Positions 41,439-51,888 of a stretch of 64,000 bases of DNA are shown here, piece after piece (within the stretch, counting starts at the first letter, position 1; each line of letters opens with the position of its first letter). The stretch comes from a virus: IMG/VR virus record IMGVR_UViG_3300042691_023046, positions 19,729 through 83,728 of that record; one strand, written 5' to 3'. Both the position numbers and the translations under genes were made by a program. The notes beneath the pieces are model-generated. The model had not been told where the DNA came from, did not search any database, and was given only the letters and a program-made list of their open reading frames with translations.

Positions 41439-42064
41439 AATTTTCAACTTTTGTAGATATATTAGCTGTAGAATTAAAAAAACCTTTTGATGCTGTTACT
41501 AAAGCTATAGTAACAGAATTAATTATCTCTAGTAGAGAACAATTAATTAGACAGCAGTATGAAAGAGATAAATCATTACCTATTAATGCTATTGTATCTA
41601 CATGTTTTACACTAGAATTAAAACCTAGTATGGATTGTTGTGAATTAGATTTAGGTTGTCAATTTTTAAGAACAGTTGATAAAATACCATTACCAATAGA
41701 TATTAAAGATAATACTTTATTTAACTATGTTGGTGGTATGACAGGAATGGTAGGTTTTACTTATTTAAAACCTGATGAAATAGGAAAAGTTAGATATAGG
41801 AAATTTAGTAGAAATAATATATTTTATACTTGGATAAATCAAAGAATAGTTATTATAAATAGTGTAACACTAGAAGAAGTTAAAGTAAGATATGCTCCTG
41901 CAAATCCTTTAGAATTAGCAGAAATATCTAATTGTAGTGGTAAACCTTGTTATAATTTAGAAGATGAATTATTTATAGAAGGACATTGGGAAGATGCTAT
42001 TACTAAAATGATATTACCTAAATTAATGAATGTACCAGAAGAACAAATAGTAGTAGATAAATAA
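41435..42064 (+). CDS. Connector/ring protein
   Basis: The 209 residues have a helical start (STFVDILAVELKKPFDAVTK) and a beta region including CCELDLGCQFLRTVDKIPLP, then NRIFYTWINQRIVIINSVTL-like strands (HNIFYTWINQ), then an acidic helix. It falls in the crAss-like set of proteins between lysis and tail-barrel genes that form stacked rings. It overlaps both neighbours by 1-4 nt. Confidence 0.58.
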   Translation: MKFSTFVDILAVELKKPFDAVTKAIVTELIISSREQLIRQQYERDKSLPINAIVSTCFTLELKPSMDCCELDLGCQFLRTVDKIPLPIDIKDNTLFNYVGGMTGMVGFTYLKPDEIGKVRYRKFSRNNIFYTWINQRIVIINSVTLEEVKVRYAPANPLELAEISNCSGKPCYNLEDELFIEGHWEDAITKMILPKLMNVPEEQIVVDK

Positions 42065-42723
42065 TGAAAACATACGGATTACCTCAATTATATATAGATT
42101 ATATAAATACTCCACAACATACAAAATTAGTAGAAAATGTAAAAAGATTATCAGTTAATCCAAATAAACTAATATCTGAACATAGAGTTAGAAAAGAAAA
42201 AATAGAAACAATAACAACTTTAAATCAAGATGTACACGCTGCTATTATAAAAAAATTTAATTTAGCTATTAGAGAAAAAATATTAAAAGGTTATTATTAT
42301 AATTTTGGTAAATTAGGAGGTATTTGTATGGGTAGATTTGAAAGAACTCATACTAAAACAGCAGTAGATTGGAAAAAATCTAATGATTATAAAAAACAAT
42401 TAATAGCAGAAGGTAAAGAACCTGCTAAAAAGATAAGTAAAGATGAAGATGGTAATCTTATAATGACTAATGATAATTATTGGTTATTTTTTAGAACAGA
42501 TGAATATTATGTAGCTTTAACTACAAAAAAATATTATTATCCTCCTAAAGAAAAAGGAGGAAAAGTTAATTACTACAATTGTTTAGTAAAAAATAATTAT
42601 TACTGGAAATATACAGTATTAAGATTATTTACAGCTAGAATGAATGAGTTATTAAACAATGGAATTATAAATCCAAATTTTGTAAGAACATATAAGAAAA
42701 AACCAAAAGTTAATGGAAACTAA
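42064..42723 (+). CDS. Basic structural-block protein
   Basis: The 219-residue protein is basic (LISEHRVRKEKIETITTLNQ; Lys/Tyr-rich middle TTKKYYYPPKEKGG) with a conserved-looking FNFGKLGGICMGRFER-type segment (YYYNFGKLGGICMGRFERTH). crAss-like genomes have a similar basic protein here; function unknown. It overlaps the next gene by 11 nt. Confidence 0.58.
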   Translation: MKTYGLPQLYIDYINTPQHTKLVENVKRLSVNPNKLISEHRVRKEKIETITTLNQDVHAAIIKKFNLAIREKILKGYYYNFGKLGGICMGRFERTHTKTAVDWKKSNDYKKQLIAEGKEPAKKISKDEDGNLIMTNDNYWLFFRTDEYYVALTTKKYYYPPKEKGGKVNYYNCLVKNNYYWKYTVLRLFTARMNELLNNGIINPNFVRTYKKKPKVNGN

Positions 42724-43615
42724 AACAATCAGCAGTTACTATATATTACAAAGATTATCAGCTAATCATTCATTTAATTTAAGTGCAGAAGAAGCAAACA
42801 TGATTGATTGGATAGGGCAAGCTATGAGATTTATAGGTAAACATGTTGGTTTTACTACTAATATATGTAGTAATGTTTATGTAGAAAATTATAAAGTGTG
42901 TTATCCTTCTGATTTAGAAGGACTTTTAGCAATTTTATATAATGGGGTTTTATTACCTTTAGGTTCAGATATATCAGGAATAGGTTTTAGTAGAGCTATA
43001 CCACAAGAATCTATTAATATAGTGTCTAACAATGAATATATATTAGAATTAAATGGTTATAAACAACAACAAAAAGAATTAGTTAGTATGTATGCTTCTG
43101 CTCCATTACAATCTACAGCAGATTTAATAAATGAAGTATCAGCTAAAATAAATAGTATTGAAACTTATATATCAGGTATAAATCAATCATTAGCTAAAAA
43201 TGTAAATCAAACAGGACAATTTTATAATACTAAATTAAATTTTATAGAAACTTCATTTGAAACAGGTTATATAGATATTATTTATGTGGGTTTTCCTATT
43301 GATAATAACGGTTATCCTTTAGTAATAGATAATGAATTTTATATACAAGCTATAGAATGGTATATTATTTTAATGATGATACAAAAAGGATATAAACACC
43401 CTATTTTTGATTATAAATATGCTAAAGAAGAATTTTGGGGAAATCCTACACAAAGAACAGTAGGTTGGAGAGCAAAAGCTTCAAATAACGCAGCTTTTCC
43501 ATCTATACAAGATAATGAAAGATTTGCTAGAATGTGGACACAATTTAAATTTAGACGTGAGTTACCACTACAATTATTTAATAGAACAGAACAACCTTAT
43601 GGAACAATATATTAA
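42713..43615 (+). CDS. Connector/ring protein
   Basis: The 300 residues begin with a helix (SADEEANMIDWIGQAMRFIG-type, here SAEEANMIDWIGQAMRFIGK), have a coiled-coil middle (VSAKINSIETYISGINQSLA) and a conserved beta region (YIDIIYVGFPIDNNGYPLVI), then an aromatic C-terminus. Ring proteins of crAss-like phages have this pattern. Likely part of the head-tail interface. Overlaps the next gene by 1 nt. Confidence 0.62.
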   Translation: METKTISSYYILQRLSANHSFNLSAEEANMIDWIGQAMRFIGKHVGFTTNICSNVYVENYKVCYPSDLEGLLAILYNGVLLPLGSDISGIGFSRAIPQESINIVSNNEYILELNGYKQQQKELVSMYASAPLQSTADLINEVSAKINSIETYISGINQSLAKNVNQTGQFYNTKLNFIETSFETGYIDIIYVGFPIDNNGYPLVIDNEFYIQAIEWYIILMMIQKGYKHPIFDYKYAKEEFWGNPTQRTVGWRAKASNNAAFPSIQDNERFARMWTQFKFRRELPLQLFNRTEQPYGTIY

Positions 43616-46600
43616 TGAAACACATTGGATTAGAAAGAGATTTAAGTAATGAAGATATACCAGTTAATCATAGTATTGATGCTAAAAATGGTGTAAACTC
43701 TAAAATAAAAGGAGCTTCTATTAATGAAGGAGGTTTTAAAATTTATCAAAAAGCAGGAACAGCACAATCGTATAAATATAATTTACCTGTTACATTAAGT
43801 TCTGTAGTATATAAAAGAAAACCTATAGGAGAAATACTTATAGATGATGATACTTTTGTTATATTCAGTTTAGGTTATACATCTACTGTAAGTAGTACTG
43901 GTTTATTTAGTTTTAGTGAAATAGGGTTATTACAAAAAAATGGTAATTATATAGCTTTAATAAATGATTATAGTAATACTGAAAAATTTAGTTTTAATCC
44001 TAGTTTTCCTTATACAGGAGAATTTACAAGAAATTATTTAAATGAAATATTAATAGTAGCTACAGATAATAATTTTACTCCTTTATATATTAATATAACT
44101 AAATTATTAAATAATGCTATTTTAACAGGTTCACCTTTAATATCATTTGTGTTAAATGATTATATAATGTTTCCTACTGTAAATATTATAAATACAAGTA
44201 TAAAAATTAATGATACAGGAGGAACATTAGAAAACGGTGTTTATTATTTAAGTTATATTTATGAAAATGAAGATTTATCTATTAATAGTATAGGTTTATT
44301 TGATAATCCTATTAGTATATTTAATACTACTTTAGGTAACACATTATCTTCATATAATAAAGTAAAAGGAGATTTAACTTTAGAAAATACATCTAAATCA
44401 CTAAGTTTAACTTTAACAAATGTAAATACTAATTTTAAAAATATAAAAGTATTAGCTTTAATAAAAAGAAATGGTGTAACATACAGTAAATATATAAGTA
44501 ATATACCTATAACTAGTAGTACTTTAAATTTCACAATATCTAATTCAGAACAAATAGGTAGTGCTATATCATTAAGTGAAGCTTTAACACCTACACTTAA
44601 ATTTAATAAAGTTTATAAATTTACTCAAGTATATAATAGATTATATGCAGCTAGAACAAGTAATAATAGTTTAAGAAGTTTTCAAAAATATGCTAATACT
44701 ATAAATTTAAAATGGTGTAGTAAACTTATTTCTCCTTTAGATGGAGATAATGCAGCTAAAAAAGAATTTAACTATGATAGTAAAACTTTTGCTCATAAAG
44801 AAGTTTATGCTATGTATATACATTTAGTTTTAACTGATGGAACAGTAACAGAAGGATTTCATATACCTTATAATAGATTAAATAGTGCAGCTATAACATC
44901 AGCAGGTTATAGAGCAGCTTCTACTTTAGCTACAAATCAAGGTTTATCTGCTTTAAAATTTCAATTAGAAGATACATCAGTATTAAATTCAGTAAGTGGT
45001 AGTGGTTCAAATAGTGGTGCTATAGGAGAATTTGGATTTTGGGAAAATCAAGATGAATTTTATCCTAATACAGATGATTTTGCTCCTGTTAGTGGCTCAC
45101 AAGATTTAAGAGGACAAAAAGTAAGACATCATAGATTTCCTTCTATTAATTGGTTTAAACAAAATGTATATAATTTTAATAAATATGGTACTTCTCAATT
45201 AGACCAATTAGGAATATTAGTATCTAATGTTAATATACCTACAGCTATAAGACCCTTTGTTAAATCTTGGTTTATAAGTTATGCTCAAAGAGATTATAAT
45301 AATTCTACAGTAGTAGGACAAAGTATAGTTTTATATGAAAGTAGTGATTTTGATGCTGATAATTCTACTTATAATACTTATCCTATAGTTTGGAGCAGTG
45401 GTTTTAATTTTAGAGCTAATTTTGGTACACCAGTAACTCCAACTGAATGTTTAACTGGTGTTTTCTCAAAAACTACAGATAAAACTTTATTAAGATTTTA
45501 TGATTTAAATTTACTTAAAAATAGAGTAGATATAAATCCTAGTTATGTGTCTAATGAATTAATGTTAATATCTGATTGGGATTATGAAGTAATAGCTAAT
45601 TGTAATGGAGGACATATAGATGGTAATAATGCAGCTATATTTGAAATTAATTATATTAAAAAAGCTGGTGCAGAATCTATATCTACACATGCTATAAATT
45701 ATTTAGGTAATAACATAGATGTTAGATATAGAAAAATAAATAGTTATAAATATTTAGAAAATAATGTAATAGACGATATTATAAAAAACAATACTTTAGA
45801 AAATACTTTATTTTTAGATATTGATTCTTCTAATGGTTTTAAATATATGCCTATTAATGTAGGATTATCTTCTGTAAATAATATAGGTTCTTGGTTTCAA
45901 CAAAGTTCTTTTTGGAATACAGTTAAATATAGAACTTATCTAACTACTTTAATGAATTTATATGTTAATTGTTATAATAGTTTAGATAACCAAAAACTTG
46001 TAAATACAGGCATATATTTTGATGTTTCTTTAAATAGTTCTAGTGCTATATATAAAGGAGATAATTTTACTAATTATTATAGTTTTCATACATCAGGTTG
46101 GGGAGGTGCAGGTTCACATCAATTATATGTAAATGCTGATGGTTTTAAAGGTTTAAGAAATATATTTACTCATGTATGTGAAACTCCTGCAAATATAGCT
46201 TTAAGAAGTAGTGATAATAATACACCAACTAATAAATTTTATCCAGAATCAGCAGCAGATTATATTAAAGATATAAATAGAGAAGAAATAGTTGTTAATA
46301 CATTATATAACAGTGATTATTCTAGTATAAATAACATAGGTACATTAATACCTTATCAGTTTAATAAAGAATTTTCTATTGATGATTTTTACAAAATTAA
46401 TAGAAATATAGCTGAACAATCAGAATCTTTAGATATAGGTTGGAGAACATGGTTAGCAAATGATTATTATATAGTAGCTAGAAATAAAGGCAAGATTATC
46501 AACATAGAAGGTTATGATAGAACTTTAATTATACATACAGAAAACTCTTTAATGTTTACAGTAGGTAATGAAGAATTAAAAATTGATACTTCAACAGCTT

Positions 46601-47769
46601 TTGTTGGCTCTGGAAATATTTTTGAAAGACCTGCCTATGAATTATTACCTTCTAAAGAAGGTAATTTTGGTACTCAACATAGATTTTCATGTAAATTAAC
46701 CTCTTATGGTTATTTTGGTATAGATGTGGAATCTGGTATAATGTTTATATTAAGTAAATCAGGAGGAGGATTTAATATAGAAGTAATTAGTAATAATGGT
46801 TTTAAAAGATGGATGTATAATAATTTAAAATATACTAATATTTTAGAATCATTGACAAATGTAACAGTAACAGATGATAATCCTTATTTTGGTTTTGGTT
46901 ATACTGTAGGATATGATAATGAATTTAGAAGATTAATTATAACTAAAAAAGCATATACTCTAACTGATACAGGTTCTATAGCAATAGGTTTAAATTACTT
47001 AGAATATTTAAATAATAGATGGATATTAAATAATAACGAAGAGATTACATTTGACAATGTTACATATTTTATAAATAAAGGGTTTACTATTTCTTATGAT
47101 TTAGATGCAAAAAAGTTTACTTTTTTTCATGATTACTATCCTAATAAATATTTTAATAGCCGAACAGAAATATTTTGTTTTAAAGAAAAACAAACTAGTG
47201 TTTCACAGGATAATAGAATATTTAAATTAAATCAAAGTAATAAAGGTATATATGATAATACAACAATTATAAATGTAGATAGTGGAACAGAATCAGCAAC
47301 ACCATATCCATTTTATATTGTACCTGTAATTAATCATAATTCAGATACTTTTCAAGCTATAAATTTATCATGGATAACTAGAGTTTTTAATAATAGTGGA
47401 GGATTATTACCTCAAGAAACATTTACAAAAGTTTTAGCTTTTACATCATATCAGTCAACACCTGATACAAATGTAGTTATTTTTAACTTTACTAATTATT
47501 TTGATGCTAATACTAGAAATATAAAAAATGAATGGTTTTATAATAAGTTAAGAGATTATTTAGTTGATACTAATTATAACTCTGGTGTACCTTTTATTAA
47601 TAATTATTCTGAACTAAATTCCAGTTTAATTGATGTGTCTAAAAGTTTTGAAAAAATTAGACCTCTGGAAGATAAGTGGTTAGCTGTAAAATTTACTTAT
47701 GACAATATAAATCAAAATGAAATACATATATTGCAAATTAGCGCAATTATAACTCCTATAAATAGATAA
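43615..47769 (+). CDS. Tail-barrel/muzzle protein
   Basis: At 1384 residues this is the second largest gene. It is beta-rich and Asn/Tyr-rich throughout, beginning with a conserved N-terminal GLERDLSNEDIPVNHSIDAK, and shows no enzyme motif. In crAss-like phages one protein of this size closes the tail barrel at its outer end (the muzzle). It follows the ring genes directly and precedes the internal virion proteins, as in that group. Highly expressed virion proteins usually tolerate this Asn-rich composition. Confidence 0.75.
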   Translation: MKHIGLERDLSNEDIPVNHSIDAKNGVNSKIKGASINEGGFKIYQKAGTAQSYKYNLPVTLSSVVYKRKPIGEILIDDDTFVIFSLGYTSTVSSTGLFSFSEIGLLQKNGNYIALINDYSNTEKFSFNPSFPYTGEFTRNYLNEILIVATDNNFTPLYINITKLLNNAILTGSPLISFVLNDYIMFPTVNIINTSIKINDTGGTLENGVYYLSYIYENEDLSINSIGLFDNPISIFNTTLGNTLSSYNKVKGDLTLENTSKSLSLTLTNVNTNFKNIKVLALIKRNGVTYSKYISNIPITSSTLNFTISNSEQIGSAISLSEALTPTLKFNKVYKFTQVYNRLYAARTSNNSLRSFQKYANTINLKWCSKLISPLDGDNAAKKEFNYDSKTFAHKEVYAMYIHLVLTDGTVTEGFHIPYNRLNSAAITSAGYRAASTLATNQGLSALKFQLEDTSVLNSVSGSGSNSGAIGEFGFWENQDEFYPNTDDFAPVSGSQDLRGQKVRHHRFPSINWFKQNVYNFNKYGTSQLDQLGILVSNVNIPTAIRPFVKSWFISYAQRDYNNSTVVGQSIVLYESSDFDADNSTYNTYPIVWSSGFNFRANFGTPVTPTECLTGVFSKTTDKTLLRFYDLNLLKNRVDINPSYVSNELMLISDWDYEVIANCNGGHIDGNNAAIFEINYIKKAGAESISTHAINYLGNNIDVRYRKINSYKYLENNVIDDIIKNNTLENTLFLDIDSSNGFKYMPINVGLSSVNNIGSWFQQSSFWNTVKYRTYLTTLMNLYVNCYNSLDNQKLVNTGIYFDVSLNSSSAIYKGDNFTNYYSFHTSGWGGAGSHQLYVNADGFKGLRNIFTHVCETPANIALRSSDNNTPTNKFYPESAADYIKDINREEIVVNTLYNSDYSSINNIGTLIPYQFNKEFSIDDFYKINRNIAEQSESLDIGWRTWLANDYYIVARNKGKIINIEGYDRTLIIHTENSLMFTVGNEELKIDTSTAFVGSGNIFERPAYELLPSKEGNFGTQHRFSCKLTSYGYFGIDVESGIMFILSKSGGGFNIEVISNNGFKRWMYNNLKYTNILESLTNVTVTDDNPYFGFGYTVGYDNEFRRLIITKKAYTLTDTGSIAIGLNYLEYLNNRWILNNNEEITFDNVTYFINKGFTISYDLDAKKFTFFHDYYPNKYFNSRTEIFCFKEKQTSVSQDNRIFKLNQSNKGIYDNTTIINVDSGTESATPYPFYIVPVINHNSDTFQAINLSWITRVFNNSGGLLPQETFTKVLAFTSYQSTPDTNVVIFNFTNYFDANTRNIKNEWFYNKLRDYLVDTNYNSGVPFINNYSELNSSLIDVSKSFEKIRPLEDKWLAVKFTYDNINQNEIHILQISAIITPINR

Positions 47770-47772
47770 AAC

Positions 47773-49458
47773 ATGGAATATTTAAAAAGCATTTATAATT
47801 ATAAAAATTTATTACCTAAATATGGTAATGGTATTTCATTACAAGGAAGTAATACATTTAATTCATCTATGAATGATAAATCATGGATGAAATCTTTAGC
47901 AAACAAAAATATTGCTAAATCTGGTGTAGGTTTTGGTAATATGGATGCAATAACAGGTGTATCTAATATAGTTATGCCTTTTATAGAAAATGCTACTACT
48001 ACAAGTCAAACTGACATGTACGGTAATAAATTTGAAAAAAAAGATGTAGGAGTAGGAGCATTAAGTGGAGTAGCTAGTGGAGCAGGTTTAGGTACAATGA
48101 TAGCACCAGGAATTGGTACAGCTATAGGAGCAGGATTAGGAGCTATTTGGGGAGGAGCTACTACTGGTATGGAAAATGACGAAAATTTAAAAGCTTTAGC
48201 AGAAAGTAATAAAAAATATTCAAATAGTATGTTTGATAATGCTAAACAAACTCAAAAAAATTTAGTAGCACAAGGTTTTAATTCACAAGGTACAACAGGA
48301 ATGATGTATAAAAAAGGTGGTAATGTTATAAAACCACAGTATGAAGTAGAACAAGGTGAAGTAATACAAGGTAATAATGTTGAATTGGAAGCAGGACATC
48401 AATTAGCTTCTGATATACATAAAGTTGATGGTAAAAAACATGAACAAGGAGGAGTTAATGGTAAAGGTGGAGAAATAGTAAATTCTGATAGTATAGTTAT
48501 TGGTGATGATTTTGCTAATTCTTTAAAACAATATAAATATAATTTTAAACCTACAGATACAGTTGCACAAGTAGCTGAAAAACTAGGTAAAGATAAAGGA
48601 AAGTATGAAAAAAACTTAAATTCTAAAGATGCTTTAACTGTTAAAACAGCTAATGTAATGATTAAAAGAATAGATGAATTAAGTAATGCTAATTTTGAAA
48701 ATCAAGAAAATATTAAAAGAATACAAGAAGAAGGAGAAAATATGCAAGCTTATAAAAAAGGTGGTAATTTACCAATGTATAAAAAAGGTGTTGATATACC
48801 TATAGAACAATTATTAAATACAGGAGTAACAGCAGCTAATTATTTAAATGCTGATAATCAAGGTACTAATATTAAAAGACAAACAGCTACACCTAATTAT
48901 ATAAAAGCACCTAATAATTTAAGTTTTGAAAAACAAAATATTAATAATGAAATAGCTAATACTAAAACTGATATGATTAGAAAATCTGGTAATATCAATG
49001 AAACAAGTGCTAGATTAGCTAATTTAACAGCAGCAGGTTTAGAAGCTACTAATAAAGCAGTAGTTAATCAAAATAATTTAGATTTACAAACTAATAATAT
49101 GAATATTGGTATTGGTAATGATTATAAAAATAGAGTAGCTGAAAATGCTAATGCTGATGCTATTGATATGTTACAAGGTAAAAATGCTATTTTAACTAAT
49201 AAACAAAATGCTATAAATACAGGTTTAGCAGGTTTTATACATAATAGAACTACACAAGAAGCTTATGATATTGAAAAGCAAAAATTAGCTATAGCTAAAA
49301 TGGATGGTGGTAGAGGTACAGCAGATAGAAGTACAGCAGCTATAAGAAAAATGGTAGAAAATGGTAGTTTATCTCCTTCTGATTTTGAAAGAATGACAGG
49401 AGAAAAATATACGGTTAAAAAAGGTGGTTATATAAAATCAGGAAAAATGTATTGTTAA
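47773..49458 (+). CDS. Internal virion protein with glycine-zipper hydrophobic segment
   Basis: The 561 residues contain a Gly/Ala-rich membrane-like segment (GALSGVASGAGLGTMIAPGI, then GTAIGAGLGAIWGG, about residues 95-130), and the recurring MYKKGG motif (three times), VEQGEVIQGN and VDGKKHEQGGVNGKGGEIVN. The same set occurs in proteins of crAss-like phages at this place; glycine-zipper segments often insert into host membranes during DNA entry. It is closed by a terminator. Probably packaged cargo. Confidence 0.7.
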   Translation: MEYLKSIYNYKNLLPKYGNGISLQGSNTFNSSMNDKSWMKSLANKNIAKSGVGFGNMDAITGVSNIVMPFIENATTTSQTDMYGNKFEKKDVGVGALSGVASGAGLGTMIAPGIGTAIGAGLGAIWGGATTGMENDENLKALAESNKKYSNSMFDNAKQTQKNLVAQGFNSQGTTGMMYKKGGNVIKPQYEVEQGEVIQGNNVELEAGHQLASDIHKVDGKKHEQGGVNGKGGEIVNSDSIVIGDDFANSLKQYKYNFKPTDTVAQVAEKLGKDKGKYEKNLNSKDALTVKTANVMIKRIDELSNANFENQENIKRIQEEGENMQAYKKGGNLPMYKKGVDIPIEQLLNTGVTAANYLNADNQGTNIKRQTATPNYIKAPNNLSFEKQNINNEIANTKTDMIRKSGNINETSARLANLTAAGLEATNKAVVNQNNLDLQTNNMNIGIGNDYKNRVAENANADAIDMLQGKNAILTNKQNAINTGLAGFIHNRTTQEAYDIEKQKLAIAKMDGGRGTADRSTAAIRKMVENGSLSPSDFERMTGEKYTVKKGGYIKSGKMYC

Positions 49459-49494
49459 TAAAAATTAATTCAGTTTTCATACAGTTTAAGTTTT

Positions 49495-49529
49495 AGGCAA
49501 AAAATATTTATTTATTTTTTGCCTTTTTT
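49495..49529 (+). terminator. Intrinsic terminator after the internal virion gene
   Basis: AGGCAAAAAATA pairs with TATTTTTTGCCT (12 bp) around a TTTATT loop, then five more T. It separates the tail genes from the last, polymerase-containing unit. Confidence 0.88.
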
Positions 49530-49546
49530 ATTTGGTTTTTTTCTTT

Positions 49547-49554
49547 TATTTTTG
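49547..49554 (+). promoter_or_regulatory. Promoter candidate for the virion-RNAP unit (-7 box TATTTTTG)
   Basis: TATTTTTG is followed by TAT, exactly as at 24277 (TATTTTTGTAT), and lies 28 nt before the preferred start at 49583. A TTG at 19 nt is not present. It directly follows the terminator, so a new transcript must start here. Confidence 0.5.
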
Positions 49555-49582
49555 TATTGCAAAAATTAAACACGCTATAAAC

Positions 49583-51886
49583 ATGGATTATGTAAATAAA
49601 CAAAATTACGTGCCAGTTGTTCGCAACTATGTACAAGGTGCTACAGCAGAATATACAGATTTACAAAATAGACTTAAACAAGATTATGATAATACAGCTA
49701 GTCAATATGATGCTTTACAAGAAGCTAAAGATAGTATGAAATATATAAAAGGTAGTAAAGGTGATGAAGAAGCTTATAAACAAGCTTTTGATTTAGCTTC
49801 TAAAGAGATAGATGAAGCTGCTAGAGTAGGAGATTATGAAAATAGAGGAAGGTTAGCTAGAAAAGCTATTAAAAATTTTCAAGAAAATTATAATCCTATA
49901 TTTAGTAGATATAATCAATATCAAGAAAATATAAAAAAAATTTCAGAAATGAAAGATTTAACAGAAAATGATAAATTTGCAGCTATTAAATCTTTAAATG
50001 AAAATTATATAAATAATCCACAATATAATGAAAAAGGTAAAGTTGTATTAAATAATTGGCAAGAATATTTACCCCATAAAAATGAAGATAGACAAAAAAT
50101 AATAGGTGATTTTGCAGATAAAATAACTAAACAAGAATGGGCTAATTTACCTAATATACAAAATATAAAAGGTTATGATTATTTTGTTAAATTAGCTAGA
50201 GAAGAAAGAACACCAGAAAGAATATATCAATTAGCTTCTGCTTATGCTGCTCAACAACCAGAAATTCAAATGGATTTAGAAAGAGAAGCAAAACTTTTAC
50301 CTTATAAACAAAATATAAAAGATATAACTAATTCTAAAGAATTTCAAAAATGGGTATCACCAAAAATAAATTTTAAAAATAAAGAAGAAGAAGATAATTT
50401 TAATAATAATTTATTAAACGGTAATTTGCAAAAACAATTTTATAAAGAAAAATTATTACATAGTGATTTAGCAACAACAGCAGAAAAATTAAAAATACAT
50501 AATTTTAAATATGATTTAGATGGTATGACTGAATATGATAAATTACGTCTTAAATCTAAATATGATAAAGAAGTAGCTTCTGAAAATACTGTTTTAACAG
50601 AAGTAGGTAATCAAGATATAAGTGAAGATTTTAAAACTCAAAATGAAAATATAAATATTCAAAAGCAATCAATAACTTCTAATTATAATCAAATGTTAGA
50701 AAGTAGAAAATATATTTCTGATTTAGTAAAAAAAGAAAATGAAGATAAAGTTTTAGAAGATTTTTATAATAATAAACCAATAGAAGAAATATCTAAAAAA
50801 TATAATGTTGATGGTATTAAATTATTACAATATTATAATGATTATAAAGAAGCTCAAGATAATTATATAAAAGCTGATAAAAGTAAAAAATATAGTGAAA
50901 GATTTTTAAATGATGTACAACAAAATAAAAATTTAAAAATTAATGAAAAATATGACAATTATTTAAAAAATTTTAGTAATACTGATAATAAAGGTCGAAA
51001 ATATCAAGATAATGGAGAACTTGGTATTATAACAGCTTCTTCAAAAACTAAATTTACAGAAGCTACTTTAAAATATTTAAATGGAGAAATAATAGACCCT
51101 AAAGTATATAGTAGGGATTTAGTTCAATTTGTTGAAAATAACTATGAAAAAGAAAAGGATTCTAAAATTTTAAATAAAGTAGATTTAAAATATGGTATTC
51201 AAGCAGAAGGAACAGCTATAGGAGAACAGATGAATAATATAGCTAAAGGTATTGAAAGTAATCCTATGAATTATAAAATAGCAGGTCAAGATGCTAATGT
51301 TTATACTAAATTAGTAAATGATGGTAAAATAGATGCTTCTGATAATAATCCTCAAATAAAAGTAATAGAAAAAACTTATGGTTTAGGTACAGTTAATAAT
51401 AACCCTTATTATTTAATTAAATTGAAAGTTGGAGAAGGTAAAGACAGTAAAGAAGTTTCTTATAAAATAGATGCTAGTTTAAATAAAGAAGTACATGATA
51501 GAGGTATAAAAGAATTATATGATAAAACTAAAGATAAATCTGTAAAAGAACAAATAGAATTTGATTATGTTCAAAAACAAATGCCAGAATATATTGATGC
51601 TTATAAATTAGAAATTGGTAATAGTCCAGAATTATCTAAAGGTGTTATTATTAACGGTAAAAATGCAGCAGATGGAAAAGTAGCACAATATAAAATAGCT
51701 AGAGCAATTGAACCTTCATCTAAAAACAATTTAATAAATAAAGATGGTAAATATACAGGAAAATATGTGTTATATCAAAATACTCCAAATGGATGGCAAT
51801 CAGTAAAACAACAAAATAATAATCAATTATTATTTAATGATATTGATGCAATTTTTACAGAAATAGGTAATATAGAATTAAATTAA
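49583..51886 (+). CDS. Large helical internal virion (cargo) protein
   Basis: The preferred start is the Met at 49583 (MDYVNKQNYVPVVRNYVQGA), giving 767 residues; the frame is open 51 nt further upstream but that part overlaps the promoter. The protein is almost wholly helical and charged, without membrane segments. Its place just before the polymerase matches the cargo proteins ejected with the polymerase in crAss-like phages. No enzyme motif seen. Confidence 0.68.
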   Translation: MDYVNKQNYVPVVRNYVQGATAEYTDLQNRLKQDYDNTASQYDALQEAKDSMKYIKGSKGDEEAYKQAFDLASKEIDEAARVGDYENRGRLARKAIKNFQENYNPIFSRYNQYQENIKKISEMKDLTENDKFAAIKSLNENYINNPQYNEKGKVVLNNWQEYLPHKNEDRQKIIGDFADKITKQEWANLPNIQNIKGYDYFVKLAREERTPERIYQLASAYAAQQPEIQMDLEREAKLLPYKQNIKDITNSKEFQKWVSPKINFKNKEEEDNFNNNLLNGNLQKQFYKEKLLHSDLATTAEKLKIHNFKYDLDGMTEYDKLRLKSKYDKEVASENTVLTEVGNQDISEDFKTQNENINIQKQSITSNYNQMLESRKYISDLVKKENEDKVLEDFYNNKPIEEISKKYNVDGIKLLQYYNDYKEAQDNYIKADKSKKYSERFLNDVQQNKNLKINEKYDNYLKNFSNTDNKGRKYQDNGELGIITASSKTKFTEATLKYLNGEIIDPKVYSRDLVQFVENNYEKEKDSKILNKVDLKYGIQAEGTAIGEQMNNIAKGIESNPMNYKIAGQDANVYTKLVNDGKIDASDNNPQIKVIEKTYGLGTVNNNPYYLIKLKVGEGKDSKEVSYKIDASLNKEVHDRGIKELYDKTKDKSVKEQIEFDYVQKQMPEYIDAYKLEIGNSPELSKGVIINGKNAADGKVAQYKIARAIEPSSKNNLINKDGKYTGKYVLYQNTPNGWQSVKQQNNNQLLFNDIDAIFTEIGNIELN

Positions 51887-51888
51887 TC

